Source of the DNA: Gemmatimonadaceae bacterium
GTDB lineage: Bacteria > Gemmatimonadota > Gemmatimonadetes > Gemmatimonadales > Gemmatimonadaceae
Direction: 5' to 3'
Assembly (NCBI GenBank): GCA_025936015.1
Contig: JAICUE010000121.1
Span: forward strand, 1 to 7,582
DNA: 7,582 nucleotides
The notes under the pieces are model-generated. The model searched no databases. It had not been told where the DNA came from and saw nothing but the letters and a program-made list of their open reading frames with translations. A program made the position numbers and the translations under genes. Positions 1-6,697 of the stretch are shown here, piece after piece; the stretch's first letter is position 1; every line of letters starts with the position of its first letter.

Positions 1-876
1 CGCGAGCATCGCGTTGCGCAGGTTGTGCTCGCCGCGGAGCGGCACGTCGACCCGCACCCCGTCGACATCGAGCCAGCCGCCGCCGGTGGTCGCGTCCTCG
101 CTGCGTCCCCAGCGTGTCGCCTGCACGTCGCCGCTTCCGAGGCCGGCGACGATCACCCGCGCGGCACGTTCGCGCGCCATCGCGATCACCTCCGGCTCGG
201 TCGCCGCCACGACGGCAACGGCGACGTTGTCGAAGATCGCCGACTTCTCGCGACGGACGCCGTCGATGGAGCCGAGCAGCTCGAGATGCGCCTCGGCCAC
301 CGACGTGACGACCGAGATGTCCGGTTCGGCGATCGCGCGGAGGATGCCGATCTCCCCCGGCATGCTGGTTCCCATCTCGATCACCGCCATCTGCGCATCG
401 GCGGGAATCGCGAGCAGGGTGAGCGGCACGCCGACCTGGTTGTTGAAGTTTCCCTGGGTGGCGTGAACGCGGAAGCGGGCGCCTAACGCGGCGCGAAGGA
501 GCTCCTTCGTGCTCGTCTTGCCATTGCTCCCGGTCACCCCGACCACCGGCTTCCCCCATGCGGCCCGCCAGTGCCGGCCGAGCGCGCCTAACGCGTGCAG
601 CGTGTCGTCAACCGGGTAGACCGAAACCGTCAGGCCGGCCGCGCGCGCGGCGTCGGAGACGACGAGCCCGGTAGCACCTTTCGCCACCGCGTCAGCGAGA
701 TGATCGTGCGCGTCGTGATTCTCACCGCGGAGCGCGACGAAGAGCGCGCCAGGCGCGATCGTCCGCGTGTCGGTACTGACGGCGCTGAACTCGCTGCTTC
801 CGCGCGGCAGCACACCGCGCGCGTTGCCGGCGAGCGCATCGGCGACGTCGTCCATCGTCCAGGCCAGTCGATTCAT
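1..876 (-). CDS. murF: UDP-N-acetylmuramoyl-tripeptide--D-alanyl-D-alanine ligase MurF (3' end outside window)
   Basis: Cytoplasmic ATP-dependent ligase that adds D-Ala-D-Ala to UDP-MurNAc-tripeptide, the last soluble step of peptidoglycan precursor synthesis. The 292 visible codons are open to the left edge; the family is about 450 residues, so about a third (the C-terminal domain) is missing. Visible features: N-terminal substrate-binding domain with STDTR and GALFVALRGE (residues 34-52); P-loop GVTGSNGKTSTK (113-124); GNFNNQVGVPLTLL (142-155); IEMGTSMPGEIG (166-177); AHLELLGS (196-203); probable carbamylated lysine K211 in REKSAIF; and the ligase motif GEHNLRNA (282-289). The ATG overlaps the murE stop as ATGA, and GGGA lies 6 bases upstream, so translational coupling is likely. 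Oddity: the Asn-x-Asp-Asp motif expected some 20 residues after the lysine is not recognisable; VVAATEPE stands there. Two in-frame TTA leucine codons (near 486 and 591) lie inside the GCCTAACG word. Identity is secure. Confidence 0.95.
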   Translation of the reverse strand, partial: MNRLAWTMDDVADALAGNARGVLPRGSSEFSAVSTDTRTIAPGALFVALRGENHDAHDHLADAVAKGATGLVVSDAARAAGLTVSVYPVDDTLHALGALGRHWRAAWGKPVVGVTGSNGKTSTKELLRAALGARFRVHATQGNFNNQVGVPLTLLAIPADAQMAVIEMGTSMPGEIGILRAIAEPDISVVTSVAEAHLELLGSIDGVRREKSAIFDNVAVAVVAATEPEVIAMARERAARVIVAGLGSGDVQATRWGRSEDATTGGGWLDVDGVRVDVPLRGEHNLRNAMLA

Positions 877-2339
877 CGCGATCCCGCCGTCAGTTCCTGC
901 ACGATCTCTTTCTCATCGAAGTGGAGTTTCACGGTCCCGCGGATCTGGTAGGTTTCGTGGCCCTTGCCGGCAAGGACGATCACGTCGTCGTCACCGGCGA
1001 TCGAGAGGGCGCGGGCGATCGCCGCGCGCCGGTCTTCGACCCGCTCGTGCGGCCGGCCATGCATCCCGGCTTCGATCTCGTCGAGGATGCGCTCCGGGTC
1101 CTCGGTGCGCGGATTATCGCTCGTCACGATGGCGATGTCGGCGAGGCGCGTGGCGATGTCGCCCATGACGGGCCGCTTCCCCTTGTCGCGATCCCCGCCG
1201 CAGCCGAAGACGACGACCAGCTTTCCGGTCGCGAACGGCCTGACCGCGCCTAACGCGCGCTCGAGCGCATCCGGGGTGTGGGCGTAGTCGCGGAGGACGG
1301 CGGGGCGGTCGTGCAGCAGCTCCAGTCGTCCCGGAACCTGCGGCGCGCGGTTCAGGCGCTCGGCGATCGTCGGGATCGCCACGCCCACTGCCTGCGCGGC
1401 TGCCGCCGCGGCCAAGGCGTTCGCGACGTTGAACGCCCCGATCAACGGCAACCTGACCGCGGCACGCGTGGCGCCGGACGCGAGCGTCCACTCGCTTCCG
1501 CGCGGCCGATAGCGGATGTCGAGGGCACGGACGTCGGCGTCGCGCGCCTCGGCGGAAAACGTCAGGCGGCGCGGTGCGCGCGGGAGCGCGCTCCAGGCGG
1601 GATCATCGGCGTTGACCACGGCGACGCCGTCGGGCGCGAGGAGGCCGACGAGAAGCGCCTTCGCCTCGAGATACGCTTCCATCGTCCCGTGATAGTCGAG
1701 ATGGTCGCGGGTGAGGTTCGTGAACACCCCGGCCGCGAACACCAGTCCTTCGACGCGATGCTGATGCAGCGAGTGCGACGATACTTCCATCGCGACCCGG
1801 GTGACGCCGCGCGCCACGAGCTCGGCCAACACCCGTTGCAGCTCGATCGGACCGGGCGTCGTCAACCCGGCGCCGCCAGCCAGCGGTTCACCCTCGCTGC
1901 CGACCAGCACGCCTAACGTTCCGATCGAGGCGGCCCGCGCGTGCGGCTCGTCGAGCAGGTGTCGCAGCAGCCCGACCGTCGTCGTCTTGCCGTTGGTCCC
2001 GGTAACGCCGACGATCTTGAGCTTCTTCGCCGGATCGCCGTGACGCACGGCGGCGGCGGCCGCCGCCGCGCGGCGAGCATCGTTGACGACGATCACCGGC
2101 AGCGTGGTCCTCGTCTCGTCCTCGACGATCGCGACCCGCGCCCCCTGCGTCTCGACCGCCGGCAGGTAATCGTGGCCGTCGCGTACCGAGCCACGCACGG
2201 CGACGAACGCGGTCGTCGCGTTGGCCGCGCGGCTGTCGTCGGTGACTGCCTCGATCCGCGCTGGCAGCTCGCCGCGCACGCGAACGAACAGGCCGAGCGC
2301 GCGCAGGCGGTCCATGATCGCCGTCAGTTCGATGCTCAT
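873..2339 (-). CDS. murE: UDP-N-acetylmuramoyl-L-alanyl-D-glutamate--2,6-diaminopimelate ligase MurE
   Basis: Cytoplasmic ligase that adds the third stem-peptide residue to UDP-MurNAc-L-Ala-D-Glu using ATP. The 488-residue length is normal. In order: N-terminal uridine-binding domain with TDDSR (33-37); P-loop GVTGTNGKTTT (111-121); LTTPGP (159-164); EVSSHS (185-190); TNLTRDHLDYHG (207-218); carbamylated lysine K227 in EAK; NADD (243-246); GAFNVANALAA (301-311); PGRLE (336-340); DYAHTPDALE (351-360); DNPRTEDPERI (408-418); and GKGHE (458-462). In this family DNPR marks meso-diaminopimelate rather than lysine as substrate. The ATG at 2339 lies 11 bp after the ftsI stop. The preceding bases are AT-rich without a clear ribosome binding site, so translation probably depends on coupling. 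The stop overlaps the murF start by 4 bp. Its only two TTA leucine codons (around 1252 and 1916) sit inside GCCTAACG words. Identity is secure. Confidence 0.97.
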   Translation of the reverse strand: MSIELTAIMDRLRALGLFVRVRGELPARIEAVTDDSRAANATTAFVAVRGSVRDGHDYLPAVETQGARVAIVEDETRTTLPVIVVNDARRAAAAAAAVRHGDPAKKLKIVGVTGTNGKTTTVGLLRHLLDEPHARAASIGTLGVLVGSEGEPLAGGAGLTTPGPIELQRVLAELVARGVTRVAMEVSSHSLHQHRVEGLVFAAGVFTNLTRDHLDYHGTMEAYLEAKALLVGLLAPDGVAVVNADDPAWSALPRAPRRLTFSAEARDADVRALDIRYRPRGSEWTLASGATRAAVRLPLIGAFNVANALAAAAAAQAVGVAIPTIAERLNRAPQVPGRLELLHDRPAVLRDYAHTPDALERALGAVRPFATGKLVVVFGCGGDRDKGKRPVMGDIATRLADIAIVTSDNPRTEDPERILDEIEAGMHGRPHERVEDRRAAIARALSIAGDDDVIVLAGKGHETYQIRGTVKLHFDEKEIVQELTAGSR

Positions 2340-2350
2340 CTATGATTTCG

Positions 2351-4297
2351 TCAGTCGTCGTGAATGAGCCGCACTGTGGTGCCGCGCGCAACGTGGGCAC
2401 CCGCCGCTGGCACAGTCGCCATCGCCGCGCCCGCAGTGAGCTGCACGCGCAATCCGGACGCATGCAGTGCCGCCACCGCCTCGCGCAGCGCGAGTCCGCG
2501 GACGTCCGGAACCTCGACCACAGCTGCGTCGCGCGGCGCGCCAGCGACCGGCGCATCGAGCGCGACGACCATCGGTACCGACGACGTCCCCGAATCGCGC
2601 GCTTCGCTGTCGGTCGCGTCGGTCACCGGCGGTGCGGTTGGGCGGTGCAGCGCGCTCGTCGCCAGTGCGCCGCGATCCAGTGCCGCGTCGCGTGCAGCGA
2701 GCGCGGCCTCGAGCACAGCATGCGTCACCGGAGCGGCGGTCACCGCACCGTAGGTCTTCGCCGGGTCGTCGAGCTTGACCAGGATCACGTACTGCGGATC
2801 GTTCGCCGGGAAGAGGCCGATGAACGACGCGTAATACTCGCCTAACGCGTAGCCGCCGCCGGCGTTGAGTCGCGCGGTGCCCGTCTTGCCGGCGACGGCG
2901 AAGTTGGCGAGGTCGGCTTTCATCCCGGTGCCCTTCTCCACCGCCTCGCCGAGCATGGCGCGCATGGTCGCGGCGACCGCCGGCGAGATCACCCGGCGAA
3001 CGACGCGGCGCTCGTGCCGGTAGATGACCGTCCCGTCGGGATCGCGGATCTCGCGAATGAGCGCTGGCTCGAGCAGCTCGCCGCCGTTGGCGATCGCCGC
3101 GTACGCGGTCGCCAGCTGCAGCGGCGTGACCGCGACTTCGTATCCCATTGCCAGCGACGCGGCCGACATCTTCGACCATTCTTTCGGCGGGCGCAGCGTG
3201 CCTGAGGCTTCGGTCGGGAACTGCAGCCCGGTCGCCGTGCCGAAGCCGAAGTCGCGCAGCGCTTCGTATTCTTCGCGCGGAGTGAACCGTTGCGCGAACT
3301 GTGCGATCCCGATGTTGCTCGATACGCGGATCACGTCGCGCAGCGTCAGCTTGCCAAGCCCCTTCTCGACGTCGTTGATCGTCCGCCCGAACACCGTCCA
3401 CGATCCGCCGTACGTGTCGACGCGATCGCCGGGATGCACCAAACCGTGCTCGAGGAGCGCCGCGCCGACGAGTGGCTTCATCGTCGAGCCAGGCTCGAAC
3501 GGTTCGGTGATCGCGGTAACTCCGCTTCGCGCGCCGCGGCGGCTCGCCATCGCCAGCACGGCGCCGTCATGCGGATCGAGGACGACGATGTCGCCGCCGC
3601 TCGCGCCAAGCTGGGAGATCGCGTCGGCCAACGCCCGCTCGCAGATCTCCTGCAGCTCCCGATTCAACGTCAGCGTCACCGAGCGTCCCTGCGACGGCGC
3701 GACCCCCGGATCGTTAGGCGCCTCGAAGCTGCGGCCGCGCGCGTCGCGGAGCAGCGTCGCCGAGCCGGCGGTGCCGCGGAGCAGCGAGTCGAGCGAGAGC
3801 TCGATTCCGTCCACCGCGTTCCCTTCGCCATTCACCTGGCCGATCAACCCGCGGAGTCCCGGTGACAACGCGTACACGCGCTCCGAGACCGGTTCGCTGT
3901 AGACGCCCCGCAGTGGCACCGCCCGCGCGACTTCGGTTGGCAGGAAGCGTCCCGGCACCGCGACCCAGGCCCGCTTCGGATCGGTCGCGCGACTGATCCA
4001 CTCGGGCGCGACGCCGGCGCTCGCGAGCGCGCGGCGAAGCACCGCCGGCTCACGCAGCTCGCGCGGCGCGACGGCGAGATGGAGCATCTCGCGGCTCTCG
4101 GCCAGTCGCTCGCCGGTTGCGTCGAGCACGTCGCCCCTCGGAGCGGGTACCGGAGCGTCGGTGAAGTGCTGCCGTTCGGCGCGCGCGGCCCACGCGTTTC
4201 CCTGCCAGAGCTGGACCCACGCCGCGCGCCCGAGGAGGGCGACGGCGAAGGCGAGGAGCGAGAGATTCACCGCTCCGAGACGACTGACGCGACGCAC
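2351..4297 (-). CDS. ftsI: Septal peptidoglycan transpeptidase FtsI/PBP3 with C-terminal PASTA domain
   Basis: Class B penicillin-binding protein that cross-links peptidoglycan at the division septum; a bitopic inner-membrane protein with its catalytic part outside. The 648 residues show a short basic N-terminus, one membrane segment (about 9-30), the dimerisation-domain motif PRGDVLDATGERLA (53-66), and the transpeptidase motifs STMK (271-274, catalytic serine 271), SSN (326-328) and KTGT (471-474). A Pro/Ala/Asp-rich linker (about 545-590) leads to one PASTA domain (about 592-646, starting VVEVPDVRGL). The start is GTG at 4297, 9 bp after the ftsL TAG stop and in the same frame. This keeps the basic residues before the membrane helix; a second in-frame GTG at codon 10 would remove them. 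The AGG of the CGTTAGGC word 8 bases upstream is the only ribosome-binding-like element. SpoVD-like or elongation-specific PBP2 roles are less likely given the ftsL neighbour. Confidence 0.93.
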   Translation of the reverse strand: MRRVSRLGAVNLSLLAFAVALLGRAAWVQLWQGNAWAARAERQHFTDAPVPAPRGDVLDATGERLAESREMLHLAVAPRELREPAVLRRALASAGVAPEWISRATDPKRAWVAVPGRFLPTEVARAVPLRGVYSEPVSERVYALSPGLRGLIGQVNGEGNAVDGIELSLDSLLRGTAGSATLLRDARGRSFEAPNDPGVAPSQGRSVTLTLNRELQEICERALADAISQLGASGGDIVVLDPHDGAVLAMASRRGARSGVTAITEPFEPGSTMKPLVGAALLEHGLVHPGDRVDTYGGSWTVFGRTINDVEKGLGKLTLRDVIRVSSNIGIAQFAQRFTPREEYEALRDFGFGTATGLQFPTEASGTLRPPKEWSKMSAASLAMGYEVAVTPLQLATAYAAIANGGELLEPALIREIRDPDGTVIYRHERRVVRRVISPAVAATMRAMLGEAVEKGTGMKADLANFAVAGKTGTARLNAGGGYALGEYYASFIGLFPANDPQYVILVKLDDPAKTYGAVTAAPVTHAVLEAALAARDAALDRGALATSALHRPTAPPVTDATDSEARDSGTSSVPMVVALDAPVAGAPRDAAVVEVPDVRGLALREAVAALHASGLRVQLTAGAAMATVPAAGAHVARGTTVRLIHDD

Positions 4298-4306
4298 GAC
4301 CGCTGC

Positions 4307-4678
4307 CTAACGCTGGCGCTCGCGCGGCGGGCGCGGGAGAATGACGACCTGGCTGTCGGCTGGCACGTGCATCTGCAACCTCTGTTCGACGATCGGCGCG
4401 AGGCGCGCGCGACTCGAAAGATCGCGGATCTCGCTCTCGAGCTGCGCGCGGCGCGCCTCGAGCTGCACGCGCCGCTTGTCGAGCTCCGTCAGCTCGCGCG
4501 AGCGCGCGATCCCGTAGCTCCTCCGCCAGATGACGCCCGTGGTCACGACGAGGAAACCAATCAGGACGAGCGCGAGCTGACGGCCGCGCCCGCTCTTCTT
4601 CGAAGATTTGCGCGTTGGCGTTCGCGACGGCGCGCGATCGCCGCCACGCCCGGCACCGCGCCCCGCCTTAGGCGCCAT
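4307..4678 (-). CDS. ftsL: Cell division protein FtsL-like
   Basis: Small bitopic divisome protein, expected to pair with FtsB/DivIC and to help activate septal synthesis by FtsI and FtsW. The sequence is too divergent to name from motifs alone; the call rests on architecture and position. In 123 residues there is a basic, Gly/Ser/Lys-rich cytoplasmic tail (1-33), one membrane segment (about 35-51, LALVLIGFLVVTTGVIW), a charged heptad-like helix (about 58-92) that looks like a coiled coil, and an end segment VEQRLQMHVPADSQVVIL (97-114) like the short post-coil segment seen in FtsL/DivIC proteins. It sits between rsmH and ftsI, the standard place for ftsL. Its ATG overlaps the rsmH end by 11 bp. 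Its TAG stop lies within a GCCTAACG word (4305-4312) and is followed in the same frame by ftsI. Confidence 0.85.
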   Translation of the reverse strand: MAPKAGRGAGRGGDRAPSRTPTRKSSKKSGRGRQLALVLIGFLVVTTGVIWRRSYGIARSRELTELDKRRVQLEARRAQLESEIRDLSSRARLAPIVEQRLQMHVPADSQVVILPRPPRERQR

Positions 4679-5615
4679 GCCGATAACCCCGCAGCCGCGC
4701 GCTGCGCGACCGCACGTTTCGCCTCGTCTCCTCGGGTCCCGCGACCATCGCCTTCCGCGTCAGGAGGCTGCCGAGCGGCTTTCCGCGGCAGGTACAGAAC
4801 GGCTGCTTCGGCGGACAGATGCAGGCGGTGCTCCAGTCGCGGAACGCGTTCTTCACGATGCGATCCTCGCCGGAGTGATACGCGATCACCAGGAAGGTCC
4901 CACCAGGTGCAAGCCGAGCGCGGAGCGCGGGGAGCGCGCGGTCGAGGTCGCGCAGCTCGCTGTTGACCGCGATGCGGACCGCCTGGAAGATGCGGGCGAA
5001 ATCACCGGCATCGGTACGCGCACCAAGCGCGCCGCGGATCGCGTTCACCAGGTCGTCACTCGTGGTGAGCGGATGCGTCTGGCGGCGCCTGACGATCTCG
5101 CGCGCGAGGCGGCCGGCCTTTGGCTCGTCGGCATACTCGCGAAAGATGCGCGTCAGCTCTTCCTCACGCTCGTCGGCGAGCAACGTCGCTGCATCGGCAT
5201 CCGCATCGTTCCCCATTCGCATGTCGAGGGGCGCGCCGGGACGAAATGAGAAGCCGCGCGATTCGTCGTCGAGCTGCCGCGAGGACACGCCGAGATCGAG
5301 GATGATGCCGTCGAAGACGACGCCATCGAGCGCCGCAATGCGATCGGGATACGCGTAATTTCCCTCGAGGGCGGTGAAGCGGTCGCCGAAACTCGCGAGC
5401 CGCGTGCGGGCTGCTTCGAGCGCGGAGGGATCGCGATCGATACCGATCACGCGCGCGGCGCCGCCCTCCAGCAAGGCGAGCGAGTGACCGCCGCCGCCGA
5501 GGGTGCCGTCCAGCACACAACCTGCACCCGCGAGCAGCCCGACCACTTCCGTGGCGAGCACCGGCGCGTGATACTCGCTGTCCCAGCGTCCCACAGCCTC
5601 GTTCATTACCGCCAT
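4668..5615 (-). CDS. rsmH: 16S rRNA (cytosine-1402-N4)-methyltransferase RsmH (MraW)
   Basis: S-adenosylmethionine-dependent enzyme that methylates N4 of C1402 in the ribosomal P site. The 315 residues show HAPVL (16-20), the SAM-binding loop VLDGTLGGGGHS (34-45), GIDRDPSAL (58-66), ILDLGVSSRQLDD (105-117), GFSFRPGAPLDMRM (121-134), YADEPKAGRLAREI (161-174), FQAVRIAVNSEL (210-221), YHSGEDRIVK (246-255, usually HSLEDRIVK), and a cysteine-bearing segment CICPPKQPFCTC (265-276). The reading frame stays open antisense through yegS to about 6629, but family length and the HxPVL position put the start at 5615 (GGGA 4 bases upstream) or at the ATG at 5606. It is the first gene of the minus-strand dcw run; the TAA stop lies inside the ftsL start region. 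mraZ, usually just upstream, is replaced by divergent yegS. Confidence 0.95.
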   Translation of the reverse strand: MAVMNEAVGRWDSEYHAPVLATEVVGLLAGAGCVLDGTLGGGGHSLALLEGGAARVIGIDRDPSALEAARTRLASFGDRFTALEGNYAYPDRIAALDGVVFDGIILDLGVSSRQLDDESRGFSFRPGAPLDMRMGNDADADAATLLADEREEELTRIFREYADEPKAGRLAREIVRRRQTHPLTTSDDLVNAIRGALGARTDAGDFARIFQAVRIAVNSELRDLDRALPALRARLAPGGTFLVIAYHSGEDRIVKNAFRDWSTACICPPKQPFCTCRGKPLGSLLTRKAMVAGPEETRRNVRSRSARLRGYRHGA

Positions 5616-5645
5616 GCGATCCCGTTCATCGCGAAAATCGCGCAC
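5616..5645. promoter_or_regulatory. Short divergent spacer between rsmH and yegS with small inverted repeats
   Basis: Only 30 bp separate the two assigned start codons, so at least one promoter, and perhaps both, must lie inside the opposite gene. The spacer holds two overlapping imperfect dyads: GCGAT (5616-5620) with ATCGC (5628-5632), and CGCGA (5630-5634) with TCGCG (5638-5642) around AAA. These could be an operator for both genes, but arms of five bases are expected by chance in GC-rich DNA. I see no convincing -35/-10 pair on either strand and no good ribosome binding site for yegS. Regulatory function is inference from position. Confidence 0.25.
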
Positions 5646-6536
5646 GTGAGCATTCCGAAAGCTAAGCACCTGCTCTTCGTGATTCACGGCGCGCGCGCCG
5701 AACTTCCCGCGGTCCGCCGCGCGATCGACGTCGCCCGTGCCGCCGGTCACACGGTGACGCCACGCATCACCTGGGCGCGCGGCGACGCGACGAACTTCGC
5801 GCTCGAGGGCGCGCGCGACGGCGTCGATACGATCGTCGCCCTCGGCGGTGACGGGACGATCAACGAGACGCTGAACGGGCTGTCCACCCACGACGTCCCG
5901 CTCGGCGTCATTCCGCTCGGGACCGCGAACGACTTTGCTCGAGAGACAGGGATCCCTCTCGACCCGCAGGCGGCGCTCGACCTCATCCTGCGCGAGCCGC
6001 CGGTGCGAATCGACACTGGCGAGCTCAATGGACGGCGCTTCCTCAACGTGTCGACCGCCGGTATCGGTGCGGAAGCCACCGCCGCCACTCCCGCCGAATC
6101 GAAGGAAGCGCTCGGCGCGCTCGCCTACGCGATCACCGGGGCGCGCAAGCTGGTCGACCTGCAGCCGATCGCGGCCCACTTCACCGCCCCCGAGCTCGAT
6201 CTCGAGACGACGTTCCTGGTGCTGGCGGTCGGGAACGGGCGCTCGACAGGAGGCGGCACCTTGCTCACGCCGCGGGCGAGTCTCACCGACGGCCTGCTCG
6301 ACGTCTGTATCATCGAGCCGCGCGCGCGTCGCGAGTTCGCTCGGCTCGCGCTTCGCTTTCGCAAGGGACTGCACCTCGGGCGAAAGGGAGTGCACTACCT
6401 GCAACTGACATCGCTGCGAGTCGCGGCCCAAGGGCCGATCACCGTCAATCTCGACGGTGAACCGACGGCGGCAACGACGCTGAACTATCACGTTCGGGTC
6501 GGCGACCTGCGCGTGCACATCCCGCGACCGGCATGA
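5646..6536 (+). CDS. yegS: YegS-type lipid kinase (diacylglycerol kinase catalytic domain)
   Basis: Member of the bacterial diacylglycerol/sphingosine kinase-like family; the E. coli homologue YegS phosphorylates lipids such as phosphatidylglycerol in vitro, and its physiological substrate is uncertain. The 296 residues nearly match the E. coli length (about 299). Visible features: ITWARGDATNFALEGARDGVDTI with the nucleotide-binding GGDGTINE (67-74); GVIPLGTANDFARETGIP (87-104); FLNVSTAGIGAEAT (132-145); AVGNGRSTGGGTLL (194-207); DGLLDVCII (215-223); and C-terminal ITVNLDGEP (265-273). The order and wording follow YegS closely. The start is GTG at 5646, chosen by family length; upstream in-frame codons include no usual start near the domain, and no clear ribosome binding site is present. 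It diverges from rsmH and ends 16 bp before a large hairpin. A cell-envelope lipid role would fit its neighbours, but there is no direct evidence of linkage. Confidence 0.9.
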   Translation: MSIPKAKHLLFVIHGARAELPAVRRAIDVARAAGHTVTPRITWARGDATNFALEGARDGVDTIVALGGDGTINETLNGLSTHDVPLGVIPLGTANDFARETGIPLDPQAALDLILREPPVRIDTGELNGRRFLNVSTAGIGAEATAATPAESKEALGALAYAITGARKLVDLQPIAAHFTAPELDLETTFLVLAVGNGRSTGGGTLLTPRASLTDGLLDVCIIEPRARREFARLALRFRKGLHLGRKGVHYLQLTSLRVAAQGPITVNLDGEPTAATTLNYHVRVGDLRVHIPRPA

Positions 6537-6551
6537 CATCCGGCGGTGGAT

Positions 6552-6587
6552 CCGCCTGACGTCGCCGCCGCGGCGACCGTTAGGCGG
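6552..6587 (+). repeat. Large GC-rich hairpin after yegS, built on an inverted pair of the GCCTRACG word
   Basis: The left arm CCGCCTGACGTCGCCG (6552-6567) and right arm CGGCGACCGTTAGGCGG (6571-6587) pair over 16 base pairs around a three-base loop (CCG). There is one G-T pair (6558/6581) and one bulged C (6577). The outer stem is an inverted pair of GCCTGACG (6554-6561) and CGTTAGGC (6578-6585). No T-run follows, so it is not a complete intrinsic terminator; it could stabilise the yegS mRNA 3' end or pause polymerase before the true terminator downstream. It is seen directly in sequence; function is inference. Confidence 0.7.
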
Positions 6588-6611
6588 GCCTGCCTGACGG
6601 AGAACGAAAAG

Positions 6612-6646
6612 AACGCGCCGGACTCGCATCGAGTCCGGCGCGTTTT
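6612..6646. terminator. Bidirectional rho-independent terminator between yegS and the TPR gene
   Basis: A perfect 13-bp stem, CGCGCCGGACTCG (6614-6626) with CGAGTCCGGCGCG (6630-6642), closes a three-base CAT loop; A-T pairs at 6613/6643 and 6612/6644 lengthen it. TTTT (6643-6646) follows on the plus strand for yegS. On the minus strand the stem is followed by TTCTTTTCGTT, a good tract for the TPR gene arriving from the right. Its position between two convergent genes fits use in both directions. Confidence 0.92.
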
Positions 6647-6654
6647 CCTGCGAG

Positions 6655-6670
6655 TGCCTGACGTCAGGCA
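6655..6670. repeat. Perfect 16-bp palindrome of two facing GCCTGACG words
   Basis: TGCCTGACGTCAGGCA reads the same on both strands. It consists of GCCTGACG (6656-6663) and its reverse complement (6662-6669) sharing the central CG. It lies 28 bp past the TPR stop and just before that gene's terminator. With no loop it is a poor RNA hairpin but a natural site for a symmetric DNA-binding dimer. Function is unknown. Confidence 0.65.
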
Positions 6671-6697
6671 GTAAGTCTCAAGCTCGCCTGTGGCCGT

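Noticed and set aside
14..4966. Many long plus-strand frames opposite murF, murE, ftsI and ftsL
   Set aside because: Their translations are Arg/Ala/Pro-rich without recognisable domains and mirror well-supported minus-strand genes; they are shadows caused by high GC.
5484..5645. Longer yegS start at the ATG at 5484
   Set aside because: It would extend the protein by 54 residues into rsmH coding DNA, and the family's first beta strand begins right after the GTG at 5646.
5641..5720. Possible dcw promoter inside the yegS 5' end
   Set aside because: The minus strand there holds AT-richer pieces (for example around 5655-5665) but no paired -35 and -10 elements at proper spacing that I could defend.
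3712..6585. CGTTAGGC copies as integron attC sites
   Set aside because: GTTAGGC matches the core GTTRRRY, but the copies are mostly solitary, lie inside conserved genes, lack paired attC boxes at the right distance, and no integrase is present.
5616..6629. Upstream extension of the rsmH frame, giving a 653-residue protein
   Set aside because: The added part is antisense to yegS, has low-complexity Arg-rich content, and RsmH proteins are about 310 residues; GC-rich DNA commonly leaves such antisense frames open.
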